In this document: one piece after another, positions 1 to 10,889 of the stretch
Layout of the letters: each line of letters opens with the position of its first letter
How positions within the stretch are numbered: the first letter of the stretch is position 1
Source of the DNA: Lepisosteus oculatus
Taxonomy: Eukaryota > Chordata > Actinopteri > Semionotiformes > Lepisosteidae
Length of the DNA stretch: 64,000 nt
NCBI RefSeq assembly: GCF_040954835.1
Contig: NC_090707.1
Location: 29,034,570 to 29,098,569 of the forward strand
Direction: 5' to 3'
The notes under the pieces: generated by a model
Seen by the model: only the letters and a program-made list of their open reading frames with translations
The model's database searches: none
Told to the model about the DNA's origin: nothing
Position numbers and translations under genes: made by a program

Positions 1-240
1 ATTTCTGTATGAACCAGCTTAGAGGGCTAAAGACAGCTTGTGTTTAAATTGAGTGTAAGGCAATTTATGCTTCTAAAGTCATGGTCAGCATTTATTTTTG
101 TACTGTGCTGTAAACTTGTTCTGTGCCAAGTCACATTATTTTATAGCGTTTTTATAGCGATATCAAATACGGTGTTACTGTAGTTTACTGAGTCCCATGT
201 CACATGGTCTGTGATTGAAACCTGTAAAACCGGTTTAATT
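1..240 (-). repeat. Inverted copy of long interspersed repeat (right end)
   Basis: This stretch is the reverse complement of about 8430-8655 and of about 60290-60545. The match covers the segment that reads ggttcatacagaaatg on the other strand and the ctgtctttagc segment. It stops inside a tRNA-like module near 219, where the sequence switches to a different repeat that also occurs near 7400-7450. So it is a truncated copy joined to another family. Confidence 0.8.
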
Positions 241-299
241 CATCACAGCCAGCACTCTTCAGGTGTGAGGGGTCTGCTCAGAATGAAATGCTAAAATGT

Positions 300-440
300 T
301 TGTGTATATTCTAATGGTAGTGGGGGCAGGGTGTGTGGGAACAGGTTTGGTTGAAATTGCATTGGAGATCTATGTTCTTCACACCTGAAACATTTTCTCT
401 GAAAGCATTTTCTTCGCAGTTTAACCGATCTTGTTAAAGC
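300..440 (+). repeat. Dispersed repeat shared with 43660-43790
   Basis: The segment containing gtgggggcagggtgtgtgg, with its flanks, recurs in the same orientation at about 43665-43790. No reading frame or terminal structure was seen. Confidence 0.6.
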
Positions 441-449
441 ATGTTACAG

Positions 450-800
450 TTTACTATTATTAACCATATTAATTTTAAGTGCTTAATGTAAAATCTTGTA
501 AAAATATATTTTCATTGTTCAAATATACATTAAGTCTGACTATCATATAATAAGTTAAATACAAAACTAAAGAAAAAATAAGGTTAAATATAATTCAAAA
601 TATTTTGCTAACAATGTTAACTGTTTATGAATAATAAAATGTATTAACTAAGGAGTAGGATGGCACAGTTGTTAGTATGTTTTTTGTTTTGTTTCTTTTT
701 CATAAATACAACAGTAGTACCTGATGTCTCAGTGGCTTTCAAAATTAAATTATGCATGCAAACCTGTGAACTAGAAAGATAACTAAGATATCCATCCATT
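450..800 (+). repeat. Direct repeat of 48380-48670
   Basis: About 300 bp match 48380-48670 closely, apart from small indels, ending at the shared string gatatccatccatt. Beyond that point this copy runs into the minisatellite, whereas the copy at 48 kb runs into a tRNA-derived SINE. Confidence 0.85.
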
Positions 801-847
801 ATATTCCATAATATCCATGAAATATATGGCGCTGAAATATGTGTGAC

Positions 848-1994
848 GCAGTGGTGGCCTGACACGGTGAGGTGCCCTGGCAGCTGTATGATGCAGTGGT
901 GGCCTGGCACGGTGAGGTGCGCTTGCAGCTATGTGACACAGTGGTGGCCTGGCACGGTGAGGTGCGCTGGCAGCTGTGTGATGCAGTGGTGGTCGGGTAT
1001 GTAGAGGTGCACTGGCAGCTGTGTGTTGTGACGCAGTGGTGGCCTGGCACGGTGAAGTGCACTGGCAGCTGTGTGATGCAGTGGTGGCCTGGCACGGTGA
1101 GGTGCGCTGACAGCTGTGTGGTGTGGCGCAGTTGTGGCCTGGCACGGTGAAGTGCGCTGGCAGCTGTGTGATGCAGTGGTGGCCGGGCACGGTGAGGTGC
1201 GCTGGCAGGTGGGTGATGCAGTGGTGGCCTGGCACCGTGAGGTGCGCTGACAGCTGTGTGGTGTGGCGCAGTTGTGGCCTGGTACGGTGAAGTGCACTGG
1301 CAGCTGTGTGATGCAGTGGTGGCCTGACACAGTGAGGTGCCCTGGCAGCTGTATGATGCAGTGGTGGCCTGGCACGGTGAGGTGCGCTTGCAGCTATGTG
1401 ACGCAGTGGTGGCCTGGCACGGTGAGGTGCGCTGACAGCTGTGTGGTGTGGCGCAGTTGTGGCCTGGCACGGTGAGGTGCGCTTGCAGCTATGTGACGCA
1501 GTGGTGGCCTGGCACGGTGAGGTGCACTGCATCAGCCACCTGCCAGCGCACCTCACCGTGCCCGGCCATCACTGCATCACACAGCTGCCAGCGCACTTCA
1601 CCATGCCAGGCCACAACTGCGCCACACCACACAGCTGTCAGCGCGCCTCACCGTGTCAGGCCACCACTGCGTCACATAGCTGCAAGCGCACCTCACCGTG
1701 CCAGGCCACCACTGCATCATACAGCTGCCAGGGCACCTCAGCGTGCTCGGCCACCACTGCATCACACAGCTGCCAGCGCACTTCACCGTGCCAGGCCACA
1801 ACTGCGCCACACCACATAGCTGTCAGCGCACCTCACCATGCCAGGCCACCACTGCGTCACATAGCTGCAAGCGGACCAGACCGTGCCAGGCCACCACTGC
1901 ATCATACAGCTGCCAGGGCACCTCACCGTGTCAGGCCACCACTGCGTAACACCACATAGCTGCCAGCGCACCTCACCATGCCAGGCCATCACTG
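848..1994. repeat. 45/50-bp minisatellite with inverted arms and higher-order period
   Basis: About 15 units of a G-rich 45-bp motif (core ggcctggcacggtgagg) run forward from 848 to about 1530. About 10 units in reverse complement follow to 1994. Units fall into recognisable types: P (ends ctgtatgat), L (cttgcagctatgtgac), D (50 bp, ends gtggtgtggc) and A (begins gcagttgtgg, has gaagtg). The order P-L-D-A gives a higher-order period of about 185 bp. It appears twice in the reverse arm, read on its own strand, and in part in the forward arm. The switch of strand lies near 1526-1545. The open frames on both strands are a by-product of the repeat, not genes. Confidence 0.95.
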
Positions 1995-2180
1995 AGTCAG
2001 AGATTAAATAAAACCTCACTCGCACCAAACAAATTTATATTTCTAAATATCACAACATGATCGAATTTAAGTCATTTTAATAACAATGAATAGTCACCTA
2101 GGCGTTACAATATAAACATTTATATTGATTTAAATAACGTTTTGATTTAAATCGCAAATGCGATTTAAATATATGTGTTT
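1995..2180 (-). repeat. Inverted copy of 8190-8365
   Basis: This segment is the reverse complement of about 8190-8365 and of about 60085-60210, including the tttctaaatatcacaacatg core. With 1-240 it represents one inverted copy of the long repeat, split by the 240-1994 insertion. Confidence 0.85.
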
Positions 2181-2994
2181 TTTGATTCACAATCAGACAA
2201 ATGCAACATAAATTGATATCTTTGTCTTCTAAGTATCTTAATAAACTTTCAGCATAGCTTTCTCCCCGTTTAGATGTATTTTTCTTGGGATCTTGGGATC
2301 AAACGTGGAAAGATTAGATTGTAATCGTTTTTATTTTTTAAATACATTTTAGAAAAGTGTTATCTATACTAAAAAGCTGTACACCACCTGCTATAAAGTA
2401 CATATTGTAATACTTTCGAATTCGGATAGGACAGACACGAGAACTCAAACTTGCAGAGTTAAAGCAAGTTAAAGCCTTGATTTTATATATCACCTCTAAA
2501 AGTGGCATCCCAAAGCAAAGTAAATACCCAACACTGATTGTACCCATCTGTCATGCTAATAAAGCAGCTTGAATTGAATTGAGAGGGGGGGGGGGGTATA
2601 TTTGCTTTGTGTATAAAGTACATTGTGAATGTTTTCACAGCCTTCACTTTGTCGTTTTTATGCCATTTTTTGACCACGCATGAATATTCCTATGTCCGTA
2701 TCTTCGCAAGGGAATCAGTGTGAATTTTAATACTAATTAAATGACCACGGGCACTTTGCACCCCCTCTACATTCTCAGAGTAGAACAGACTAACCTTCTA
2801 ATGAAAGACGGTCCACCCCCCACGGACAGGAAAAGTGCCCACAGGCACTTAAACTTAATATGGTCAGTAACAGTAAACAGTAACATGGTCAGAAGGAGCA
2901 CGTACAAACGTTTCCGAAATAACCACATGTAAGACTCTGATGCTTAAAATGTTTAGGGAGAAAGTGGAATACTGGTGTGTATTTTTTCTTTAAA
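2181..2994. other. No gene seen; G run and family remnant
   Basis: I found no coding signal. There is a run of about 12 G near 2583-2595. From about 2935 the sequence is a remnant of repeat family A (the aatactggtgtgtatttttt segment), which is the target of the LTR that follows. Confidence 0.6.
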
Positions 2995-2998
2995 CTAC

Positions 2999-4396
2999 TG
3001 TAGAGAAAACCGGTTCAGGGACGCCAAATATGTAATCATAGTGGCTCTCTGAAGGCACCAGTTCTGTAGGGTTTGGGCATTTACTGAGACAATTATTAAT
3101 TGTAGCAGTAAATCACAAAGTTGATTCTTTTGATGGCTTTAGAATCCAACCATGCGACATAACTCAAACAACGCGCACACACAGGTACTAATACACGAGG
3201 ATACATTTATTAATACATAGAATATGCATATAAACCTAACAGATCTTATCGAGAGGGTTATCAGAATACAAAAGATATATATTCAGTCAGTTACAAAGTG
3301 TTACACATATCAAGAGGACATACGTTCAGTATATCATTCATTAAGACCGTTTCGTAAAGTGAACTTGGTTACAACTTCTACATTAGATACTCAAAACAAG
3401 TACATAACTCTTAGGAATTAAATTGATATCAACTGGTTTGGATAACAATTGAATTCTCGAGCTGTAATGCATTGAAGTTGAATACTCATCCAATTTTTGG
3501 GGATTCAGATCTCCTGCGGGCACAAAGAAACAGTTGCAGGCTGTTGCTGTCCAATCCGCGCTCTCTGGCTCGGTGCCAGGCTGTGCTGTGCGGCTTGCGA
3601 CGGTGCGCTGCTGATGCTCACTGTTGGCTTTAACTAGCAAAGTTTGTGCACAGGAGAAAAGATGACTGTGGGTCCCAGCAAGTCAGGAAGAGGACTGGTT
3701 CGTTCCTGATGAAGAGCTAGTTCTGAATAGTGATTCAGCTGTCCACAGTTCCGACCTGTTCACGAGGCCTGCTGCTGGTTACTCTCTGGCAACCTCAACT
3801 CTAGACTCTTAGAACAAAGGAAAGTTCTGGCACTCGGACACACTGGCCGTTCCGTGGTTGTCCGGGCTGAGTCTCAGGATGGTAAGGAGGCGCGCTGCGA
3901 GAATGTCCTGCCCTTGGGATTCTCCTTTGAATTCCCTTAAGAATTGTTGAATCTGAATCTCAGTCTGAATCTGAAAACTGAATCTGAATCTCTCAGGCTC
4001 TCTGTGTTGCCTGTTTTTACCTGGAGGAACTTCAGCTCATTGATTGGCTGAAAGTTCCATGGGCATCAGAGTCCCACGTGGGTTACTCGGCCCTACCAGT
4101 CCCTGATTGGTTGATCAAGGTGAGATATGAGTCACTTAGTCCTGACACTTAGTAATGCAGTCCAGATGTCCAACTCGCACTCCCTAGACAGATAGGCGCC
4201 AATGGGTGACCATTGATCATGATAGCCAGGCTTAGCTAAGTGCATCCCCCTTTGGGAGCTGTCCTTGGACCTTAAATCACCTTGCATGAATGGTTTCTCT
4301 GTGGCTGCACCACAGAGATGAACAGAGAAATGAGGCCTAATTTGGGAAAGCTCAGAAACACTTAATTCTGCATTACTATTAAGCCTCGCCGCTACA
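2999..4396 (-). mobile_element. Solo LTR, about 1.4 kb, endogenous-retrovirus-like
   Basis: On the minus strand the element starts TGTAGCGGCG and ends ...TTCTCTACA, so it has TG...CA termini with TGTAG/CTACA inverted ends. It is flanked by a direct repeat ctac (2995-2998 and 4397-4400), which could be read as actac. When the element is removed, the flanks join into the ordinary sequence of family A (ttaaactac + caataccagcc). An AATAAA lies near the 3' end in LTR sense. No gag, pol or env was found. A second copy lies at 25890-27261 on the other strand. Confidence 0.85.
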
Positions 4397-4400
4397 CTAC

Positions 4401-5825
4401 CAATACCAGCCACATACAGTCTGTAACGTAGGGATTTCTATATGTCTTTATTTAGTGGTTACATTAGTTACAAAGGCTAAACTTTTAGCTTCAGTAACGT
4501 GTACATATCTCCCCTTTTTATAAAATGACTTGGTTGAAAACTGTTCCAGAGCCACTGTTGTTTCATCAGTGAAAAGTACATCATGAAATGCCTCTCCCTG
4601 TTCAATCCACTGGAAAAAAGAAAAGGAGCATAAAGCTTCTGATGGTCATAAACGATATTCATTTAGGAGCAGCAGTATGTTTTTAACTGCACTGCATTGG
4701 AGAGAATACCATAGTGTGTTTTTTTTTTTACTCCCTGGCGGAAACTGGCTTCCAGAAGAATCAGTATGGCTCAGAGATTAAATAAAACTTCACAGACATT
4801 AACAAAGAGCATAACGCGTGTACTGTATACACTGCAAGTACAACCCCCCAATCTGCAGGAATACTGGCTGTGATGAATTGAACTGGTTTCACGGGTATTT
4901 TCAAAGTAGGAGGCGAGATTTCCAGCGAAAGACACCTCCCCCCCCTCAAAAACCCAGTAAGTACAGTACTTACTAGTTAAAGGCTAGGCTCCCGACTACG
5001 GCGAAAGGAACCCTTCTTTCATTAGAAGACAATGAACATATTTTAGCCCTGAATGAATTAATAGCAAACATGGTTTACATAAAATACATTTTTCCAAGAA
5101 AGTTTAGCCTTTGTCACTAATGAAACCACTAAATAAAGACATAAATATAAAAATCTTAAGATTTTTTAAATACATGACTTTGCTAAAATTTATTTGAAAA
5201 TAAAAACAATTACAACCGCCAGGGGAGAGAGAGAACAGGGGAGGGATGTTGGTTTTGCATAAGGGGCGGGGCTATGGAAATTAGGTCTGTTTGGGAATGT
5301 GTAGTTACATGTTCTGGCTGTTTATGAATTATCGTTGTTGAGTATGGAGTGTTGAGGTATTGATTTTGTGTAATGCTTTATGTTGAAAATTGAGGTGGAT
5401 TTTGTTTATGATAAACAGGATAAACTGGGATGGGAGGAAGGTTTGGTTTTGCATAAGGGGCGGGATTATGATAATTGGAGGACTTTGCGAGAGTAAAATG
5501 GTTTGATTATTTGATTTTGTATTGTGGTTGTTATCTATGTTTTTGGTTGGTATTATGTTTATATGGTTGTTTTTGTTGGTTGGTTGTTATTATGGTTATT
5601 AATAATACGATCTATAGTTGAAATCTGAGCCTAAATAAAAAGAAAAAGCAAGTGATTAGGTTTATGAGCAATCTAATTACTTATTCGTTTAAAATGCTAT
5701 ATAGAATAAAGTTTATTATTAATTTGCTGGACAGAGCGGTGAACATTATTATGCATAAGACAAAGATAACGATCCTGATCAGTTTAGAAATCTGTGTACG
5801 CTGTAAGGTTTTTACTTCTTAAACT
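4401..5825. repeat. Mosaic of interspersed-repeat fragments
   Basis: Several pieces recur elsewhere: 4430-4490 at 50460-50520; 4880-4975 inverted at 7315-7390; 5025-5110 at 7575-7650; and 5580-5710 at 7650-7800 and inverted at 58030-58190. No reading frame with a recognisable product was seen. Confidence 0.7.
5360..5500 (-). repeat. Inverted partner of 7180-7320
   Basis: About 130 bp containing ggggcgggattatgataatt is the reverse complement of 7180-7320. Part of the same motif (ttttgcataaggggcggg) also occurs at 5250-5272. The two arms are about 1.7 kb apart. Confidence 0.85.
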
Positions 5826-5829
5826 TTTA

Positions 5830-6330
5830 AAATACATGTTTCGAATAGAAAGAAATCCTCTTCCTGGTACAGTACTGTATGTATAGCAAACCAGCACGTC
5901 TTTTTTCTCCAATCAGAGGGGTGTCAGATGGTGTCAGCCAATCACCATTCTGAAGCCCTACCATAATCTCTGGTATGGGGAGACCCCAGAATTCTGTCCC
6001 ATAGTTTAGACAGATGATAGATACTTTTATTGATCCCGTGAGGGAAATAAAGTAAATCATTTTCATTTTAGGAAATTATTAAACGCTGGGTTAAAAGCAA
6101 AGGAGATTGTCTGTTATAGTGGACATAAAAACAAGAGTTCGCTGGCATTATATCCTAGAAGACACAGACCGGCGCCAGACCGGTAAAATGTCTGATGAAC
6201 TAGGGATTGGACAGTTTCCAAGTGCTTGTACAATTGATGGAAATGTTCAAATAAATGTGCAAAAGAAATAAACAAAATAATCATTTATTTCTTTATCATA
6301 TTGGCTAGCTAATGTCCTCTCTTTGCTAGT
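5830..6330 (+). repeat. Dispersed repeat shared with 16800-17275 and 47700-47920
   Basis: The ctaccataatctctggtat segment and the gaactagggattggacag segment recur in the same order at 16830-17270. The left part also matches 47730-47910. No coding potential was recognised. Confidence 0.8.
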
Positions 6331-6552
6331 TTAGTGGCTGTGTTTCTGCGTTGGGTAGCAACAGGTGACTGTTCTCAGGCGGAAGATGTAAACAGCTTAA
6401 TGTTCGTGTTTAATAATTTTTTAAAATTCAATTAAACGGGCACAGTTAAGACATTAAATATACATATACATACTGTATACAGTACAGTTTGCATACGGTA
6501 ATATGTTTATGTTACGCGATTAAAAAATAAATAAATAAAAATGAAAATGAAA

Positions 6553-6628
6553 AGTCCAGCACCAGCTGGATTCGAACACACAACCTGTCAGTTGGTAGTC
6601 ACGCACCTAGACCAGTAGGCTACAAGAC
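6553..6628 (-). repeat. tRNA-like module type 1 (T1)
   Basis: Read on the minus strand, the module has an A-box-like TAGCCTACTGG and a B box GTTCGAATCC, followed directly by TTTT. A copy lies on the plus strand at 57840-57915. The anticodon and acceptor stems do not pair well, so this is a degenerate or derived tRNA sequence inside a repeat, not a clear functional tRNA gene. In tRNA sense its upstream flank carries the gcctgcctgttcatg string, comparable to the flanks of the other modules. Confidence 0.65.
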
Positions 6629-6639
6629 AGCTCGCATGA

Positions 6640-7194
6640 ACAGGCAGGCGAAACAGCCCTACACAGCCCTGCCGCAGTACAGGATATAATCATACCGTTA
6701 TTAAATTCTTGAGATACGCGATTCCATATTATATTCCCTTTTAATCAAATTCTAAAAGTATGCTTGTTGACTCCGGTATCACATTAAAGACTTCGAAGCT
6801 TACAATGTTTAGGGAGAAATGGAATACTGGTGTGTATTTTTTTCTTTAAAGTACCAAGACCAGCTATATACTGTATGTTTATGTTCCAAAATTAATATCG
6901 TTTATGGCCTTCACACGCGTTACAGTATGGTCCTATTCTTTTTATGCTCAGCTACTAAGATTTCCCTTCAGTGGTAAAATTCAATATCTACAACAGGCAC
7001 AGTAAAGACGTTTACAGTAAGTCTTTCTACGACAGACCAATGGACCACGAGTGCCCCTGTCGGTCAACCAATCACGTACCGCGGAATTTTGCGTCATCGC
7101 GCGTCACGATTCACAACGCCGTAGCCAATTACCTCCGGAACGTGTCTGTACCGCGCACTTTGAATGGCTGCATCTGTATATCAAACCATTATAC
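6640..7194 (-). mobile_element. Repeat family A copy, minus orientation
   Basis: The reverse complement of this stretch matches 57313-57790 for most of its length. Its outer end reads ggctgcatctg followed by TA. Every outer end of this family in the window (near 7190, 10018, 14762, 52798, 57313, 61872) abuts TA. This suggests a DNA-transposon-like element with TA target duplication, but no transposase is present. A segment of about 130 bp (6995-7150) is not shared with the other copies. Confidence 0.6.
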
Positions 7195-7320
7195 TCTCGC
7201 AAATTCCTCCAATTATCATAATCCCGCCCCTTATGCAAAACCAAACCCTCCTCCCATCCCAGTTTATCCTCTTTATCATAAACAAAATCCACCTCAATTT
7301 TCAACATAAAGCATTACTGC
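7180..7320 (+). repeat. Inverted partner of 5360-5500
   Basis: This is the reverse complement of 5360-5500. It begins where the family A copy ends (…ctgTA), suggesting that family A inserted into, or was joined to, this unit. Confidence 0.85.
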
Positions 7321-7870
7321 TTACTGGGTTTTTGAGGGGGGGGAGGTGTCTTTCGCTGGAAATCTCACCTACTTCTACTTTACGAGTACAACCCCCTCTC
7401 TGCCGGAGTGCTGGCTGTGACGAATTAAACCGGTTTCACAGGTATTTTCAAAGTAGGAAGTACAGTGTTAACTGGTAGCTGGGCTCCTCAATGGAATCGC
7501 TTTAACATGCTAATGCGTTGGTGTAACAGTCCGGGAGTGGCAAGCTTCCAATGTCAACTCAACTCGATTGGAAGACAATGAACGTAGTTTAGCCCTAAAT
7601 GAATTTATAGCAAACATGGTTTACATAAAATACATTTTTCTAAGAAAGTTTATAATAATACGATCTATAGTTGAAATCTGAGCCTAAATATAAAGGAAAA
7701 GCATTTTCAGAGAGCAATCACGCTGTGTTTATGTAGAAAAAGCGATTAGGTTTATGAGTAATCTAATTACCTATTCGCTTAAAACGCTATATAAAATAAA
7801 GTTTATTTAGAGATGAATGATCAGTGTCGCAGTTTAAATAATTTTCATAGGAGGGCTTGGACAGATTCCA
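7321..7870 (-). repeat. Interspersed-repeat block, inverted relative to 57980-58330
   Basis: The block includes the aaaccggtttcacaggtatt segment, shared with 4880-4910 and 15800-15825. It also includes catgctaatgcgttggtg, shared with 15750 and inverted at 58300, and the taatctaattacctattcgc segment, inverted at 58040. It reads as part of the same family as 57313-58360 in reverse order. Confidence 0.75.
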
Positions 7871-8189
7871 AGTGCATTTTTGCAATTTACGTTGCATTGT
7901 CCAATGTGCTGTTGTAATACAGTTTAGAATACAGTTAGTCTAAGCTTTATCAGCTTTATTTCTGGGTTGCAATTTAGAAAAAGTCAAAAACCGCACTCAA
8001 AATGCAATTTAGAGCTTTCTGGCAAGAAACCAAATTATAATGTAACATGCCAATGTTTGTGCATGAACAAAGTTATACTGCAATTTTCCTTAGATAGGCG
8101 ATTAAAAAAAATAAATTTTTTGAATCCCCGGCGGAACACACTCCATAAGAATCAGCGCTTTTATACAGTATATCGCCTTTAAACACATA
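7871..8189. other. No feature recognised
   Basis: AT-rich sequence. A 71-codon frame at 7967-8182 has no recognisable similarity and is probably chance. Confidence 0.5.
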
Positions 8190-10020
8190 TATTTAAACAC
8201 GCGTTTATGATTTAAATCAAAACGCGATTCAAATCAATATAAATGTTTATTTTGTAACGTATAGGTGACTATTCATTGTTATTAAAAAGACTTAAATTCG
8301 ATCATGTTGTGATATTTAGAAATATAAATTTGTTTGGTGCGAGTGAAGTTTTATTTAATCTCTGACCAAGGGAAACGTTTCATTTTTTCAAAGAAATGTT
8401 TGTTAAAAAATAAAGTCATAGTTCCATGGGATTCAATCACAGACCATGTGACATGGGAGTCAGGAAACTAACACACAGCGCCACCAGATTTGATAACGCT
8501 ATAAAAACGCCATAAAATAATGTGACTAGGCACAGAACAAGTTTACAGCACAGTACAATAATAAATACTGACCATGACTTTAGAAGCATAAATAACCTTA
8601 CACTCAATTTAAACACAAGCTGTCTTTAGCCCTCTAAGCTGGTTCATACAGAAATGTAGAGATCCAGGCTCAGAACACACAGCTTCATTAGCGAATACAT
8701 ATGCAGGACAACTAGAGAAGACGTTTTACAGAGGATGGATTTTTAGAAACATCCCATCAGTGACATCACTGAAGTCAACTCCTAGGTACTGTAACTGTCA
8801 TCTGGATAGTTTCACAAGAATCAAAGGTTTAAGCATCGCTTGTTCTAGATAAAACTGCAAAAAAAAAACAACAACCCATAATGTACTTCTTTGCAGCTCT
8901 ATTTGCCCAAATCATATATTCACAACGTGAAATCTAGAAAATAATATTACGTAACCAAAATCCGCAATATGGAAACAGAACCTGTGTAATTGTTGATAGA
9001 TGATGTACTCGTAACATTTTTACAAGACGAACTACAACATTTAAAAAATGACTTGTATGTACTTGATATCTCTAATCAATCCACGGCGACATTGTTAAAA
9101 GCAGAGTCCCAGCACAAAACGAAACTAAAACGCCCTGGGCATACCTCTTCGCGCTTTTTATTAGTTGCTCAAAAGTAATTTGACCGTATGAAATGCATAA
9201 TATAAACCTAGAAACATATACGTGAGCAGTATTTACGTACTGTAGTATCGGTGTTAAGACATACCTCTCAAATACTGTAAATCAAGTTAAAAATATCTCA
9301 AGACCGATTCTGGACATAATGAAACCATGTTTCGTGTATGTTTTCTTTAAAGTACCGAGACCAGCCATATACTGTATGTTTATGTTCCAAAATTAATATC
9401 GTTTATGGCCTTCACACGCGTTGCAGTATGCTCCTATTCTTTTTATGCTCAGCTACTAAGATTTCCCTTCAGTGGTAAAATTAGATATGAATATTCAATA
9501 CTTAAACGGGCACAGTTAAGACATTGAATATACATATACATACTGTATACAGTACAGTTTTCATACAGTAATGTTTATGTTTCTAAATCAATCTCTTTTA
9601 TGAGCATGTGAAAGGCATGGTGAATCGATTCTCAAACATTACTGTACTTTGCATGATTGGAAACAAATGCGTGATTGCGAAATGCTGTGGTGTTACTTTT
9701 ACAAAGACGGTCAATGAAAAAAGTAATGTTGACCAGGGCAATACTTTGAGTTTACACTTACAGCTTGTCCAAGGTCATTCATTATTAATACTATTAGTAA
9801 TATCTTCGTTAAAGATTTTGATGGCCACAGCTCAAACATGAGAGGTTGAGCTTTATTAGCTCCACCTTGCGGAAATTCCAGATACTATTATTTTGCTTGT
9901 CATATTATAGGAGAATTTACGGTAACTAGCGGTATTTACCGGTAACTCGCGGTTGACTGCGTACAGCGTACCGGAAAATAATGCGGTATCGCCCGCGCAT
10001 TTTGAATGGCTGCATCTGTA
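8190..10020 (+). repeat. Long interspersed repeat, direct copy of 60080-61873
   Basis: About 1.8 kb match 60080-61873 nearly base for base across most of the length, with scattered substitutions and small indels. One block of about 50-60 bp after the tRNA-like module (60324-60385) is missing here. Parts also occur inverted at 1-240 and 1995-2180. The right end is the family A terminus (gcatctg + TA). No long reading frame is conserved between the two copies, so it is probably a non-autonomous or composite element. Confidence 0.9.
8414..8485 (-). repeat. tRNA-like module type 2 (T2)
   Basis: This 72-bp module on the minus strand starts ggtggcgctgtg, carries the B-box-like gtgattgaatcc and is followed by T-rich sequence and aacaaacatttctttg. 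A second copy lies at 60251-60323 and a truncated one near 183-219. Stem pairing is imperfect, so function as a tRNA is not supported. Confidence 0.55.
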
Positions 10021-10022
10021 TG

Positions 10023-10488
10023 TGAGGGAATTAACTAAAGGTTTTACTAAAAGTTTGTATTATATCTTGTTGACTATGTATCTTTTTACTTAAATTTTAC
10101 TATATCCGTCTCAGGATGTCTGGTCTCAAAAGATAACATAGCCACATGGTGTCTTTACACATAGCTGGCATAGTTTTCAGGGAAATGACTGAGTGAACTC
10201 TCCTTTATCAAATGATCTATTCAGCAGAAGGGGCTGCTTCTCACGCAAGCCGGCAGTAAAGAAAATATATGTACTGGTCAGCTTTTTAAAATACCATATA
10301 TAGCCACAATGCAAGCAGAGAGTCTTGTGGGAGTGTTTCTTGTATTGTTTGTTTCAATATATAAAAGAGCACTGTAAATGTTGTCTTTGGAAGTCTTGTG
10401 TACAAACACAGGACTCCCATATGCATATGAAATAAAAACGATTTTCAACACACAAACTCTCAGCTGATGCCTTTTGTTTGGTACAACA
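10023..10488 (+). mobile_element. Solo LTR, 466 bp
   Basis: The element starts TGAGGGAATT and ends GGTACAACA. It carries a TATA-like atatataaaag near 10358 and an AATAAA near 10430, in the order expected of an LTR promoter and poly(A) signal. A second copy is inverted at 53013-53477. Flanking 4-mers are tatg and tata, a degraded duplication. It sits immediately beyond the family A terminus. Confidence 0.75.
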
Positions 10489-10604
10489 TATATAATTTAA
10501 ATGTTAATGAATTTCTTTGACTAAATAACAGTCACTTTAAATTTAATTTTAGCAGATCACATCAAGAAAAAGTTTACACACTGCTCTCTCACTTATAGCC
10601 AGCA
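10489..10604. other. Short spacer
   Basis: AT-rich spacer between the LTR and the SINE; no feature recognised. Confidence 0.5.
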
Positions 10605-10860
10605 GCCATGTCACCCTGCAACTCACCTGGCAACCCACTGAAACTAAGCAGGTGTAAGCCTGGCCAGTACCTCGATTGGAGACCTCCTGGGAAAAACTAA
10701 GGTTGCTGCTGGAAGAGGCATTACTGGGACTCACCCTGCGGTCTGTGTGGGTCCTAACACCCCAGCATAGTGACCATACCATACTGTAAAAGGGCACCAT
10801 CCTTTGGATGAGACGTAAAATTGAGGTCCTGACTCTCTCTGGTCATTAGAAATTCCAGAA
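10605..10860 (+). mobile_element. 5S-rRNA-derived SINE (SINE3 type), 3'-truncated
   Basis: The segment aaactaagcaggtgtaagcc, followed by tggccagtacctcgattgg and agacctcctggg, matches the internal promoter region (A box to C box) of vertebrate 5S rRNA. That is the head of SINE3-type elements. Downstream, ggatgagacgtaaaattgag and gaggtcctgactctct match the conserved body of this SINE group. The element stops near 10860, where hAT-like sequence begins. It is not a functional 5S gene, because its 5' third is divergent. Confidence 0.8.
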
Positions 10861-10889
10861 TGTTTCTACCAAACATGCTAACTATGCTA

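Noticed and set aside
848..1994. CRISPR-like array
   Set aside because: Units are contiguous, with no unique spacers, and the genome is clearly eukaryotic.
783..2028. Long open frames on both strands with His/Thr/Pro-rich or Trp-rich repeats
   Set aside because: They are products of the minisatellite: a 45-bp unit is 15 codons, so every frame tends to stay open. No start context or similarity supports a gene.
4477..4662. Possible third exon of the cntnap5-like gene (QQWLW string on the minus strand)
   Set aside because: Only the QWL part recalls the discoidin domain; the surrounding residues do not match and the segment is repeat-like.
10605..10860. 5S rRNA gene
   Set aside because: The 5' third is divergent and a SINE body follows; it is a SINE head, not a 5S gene.
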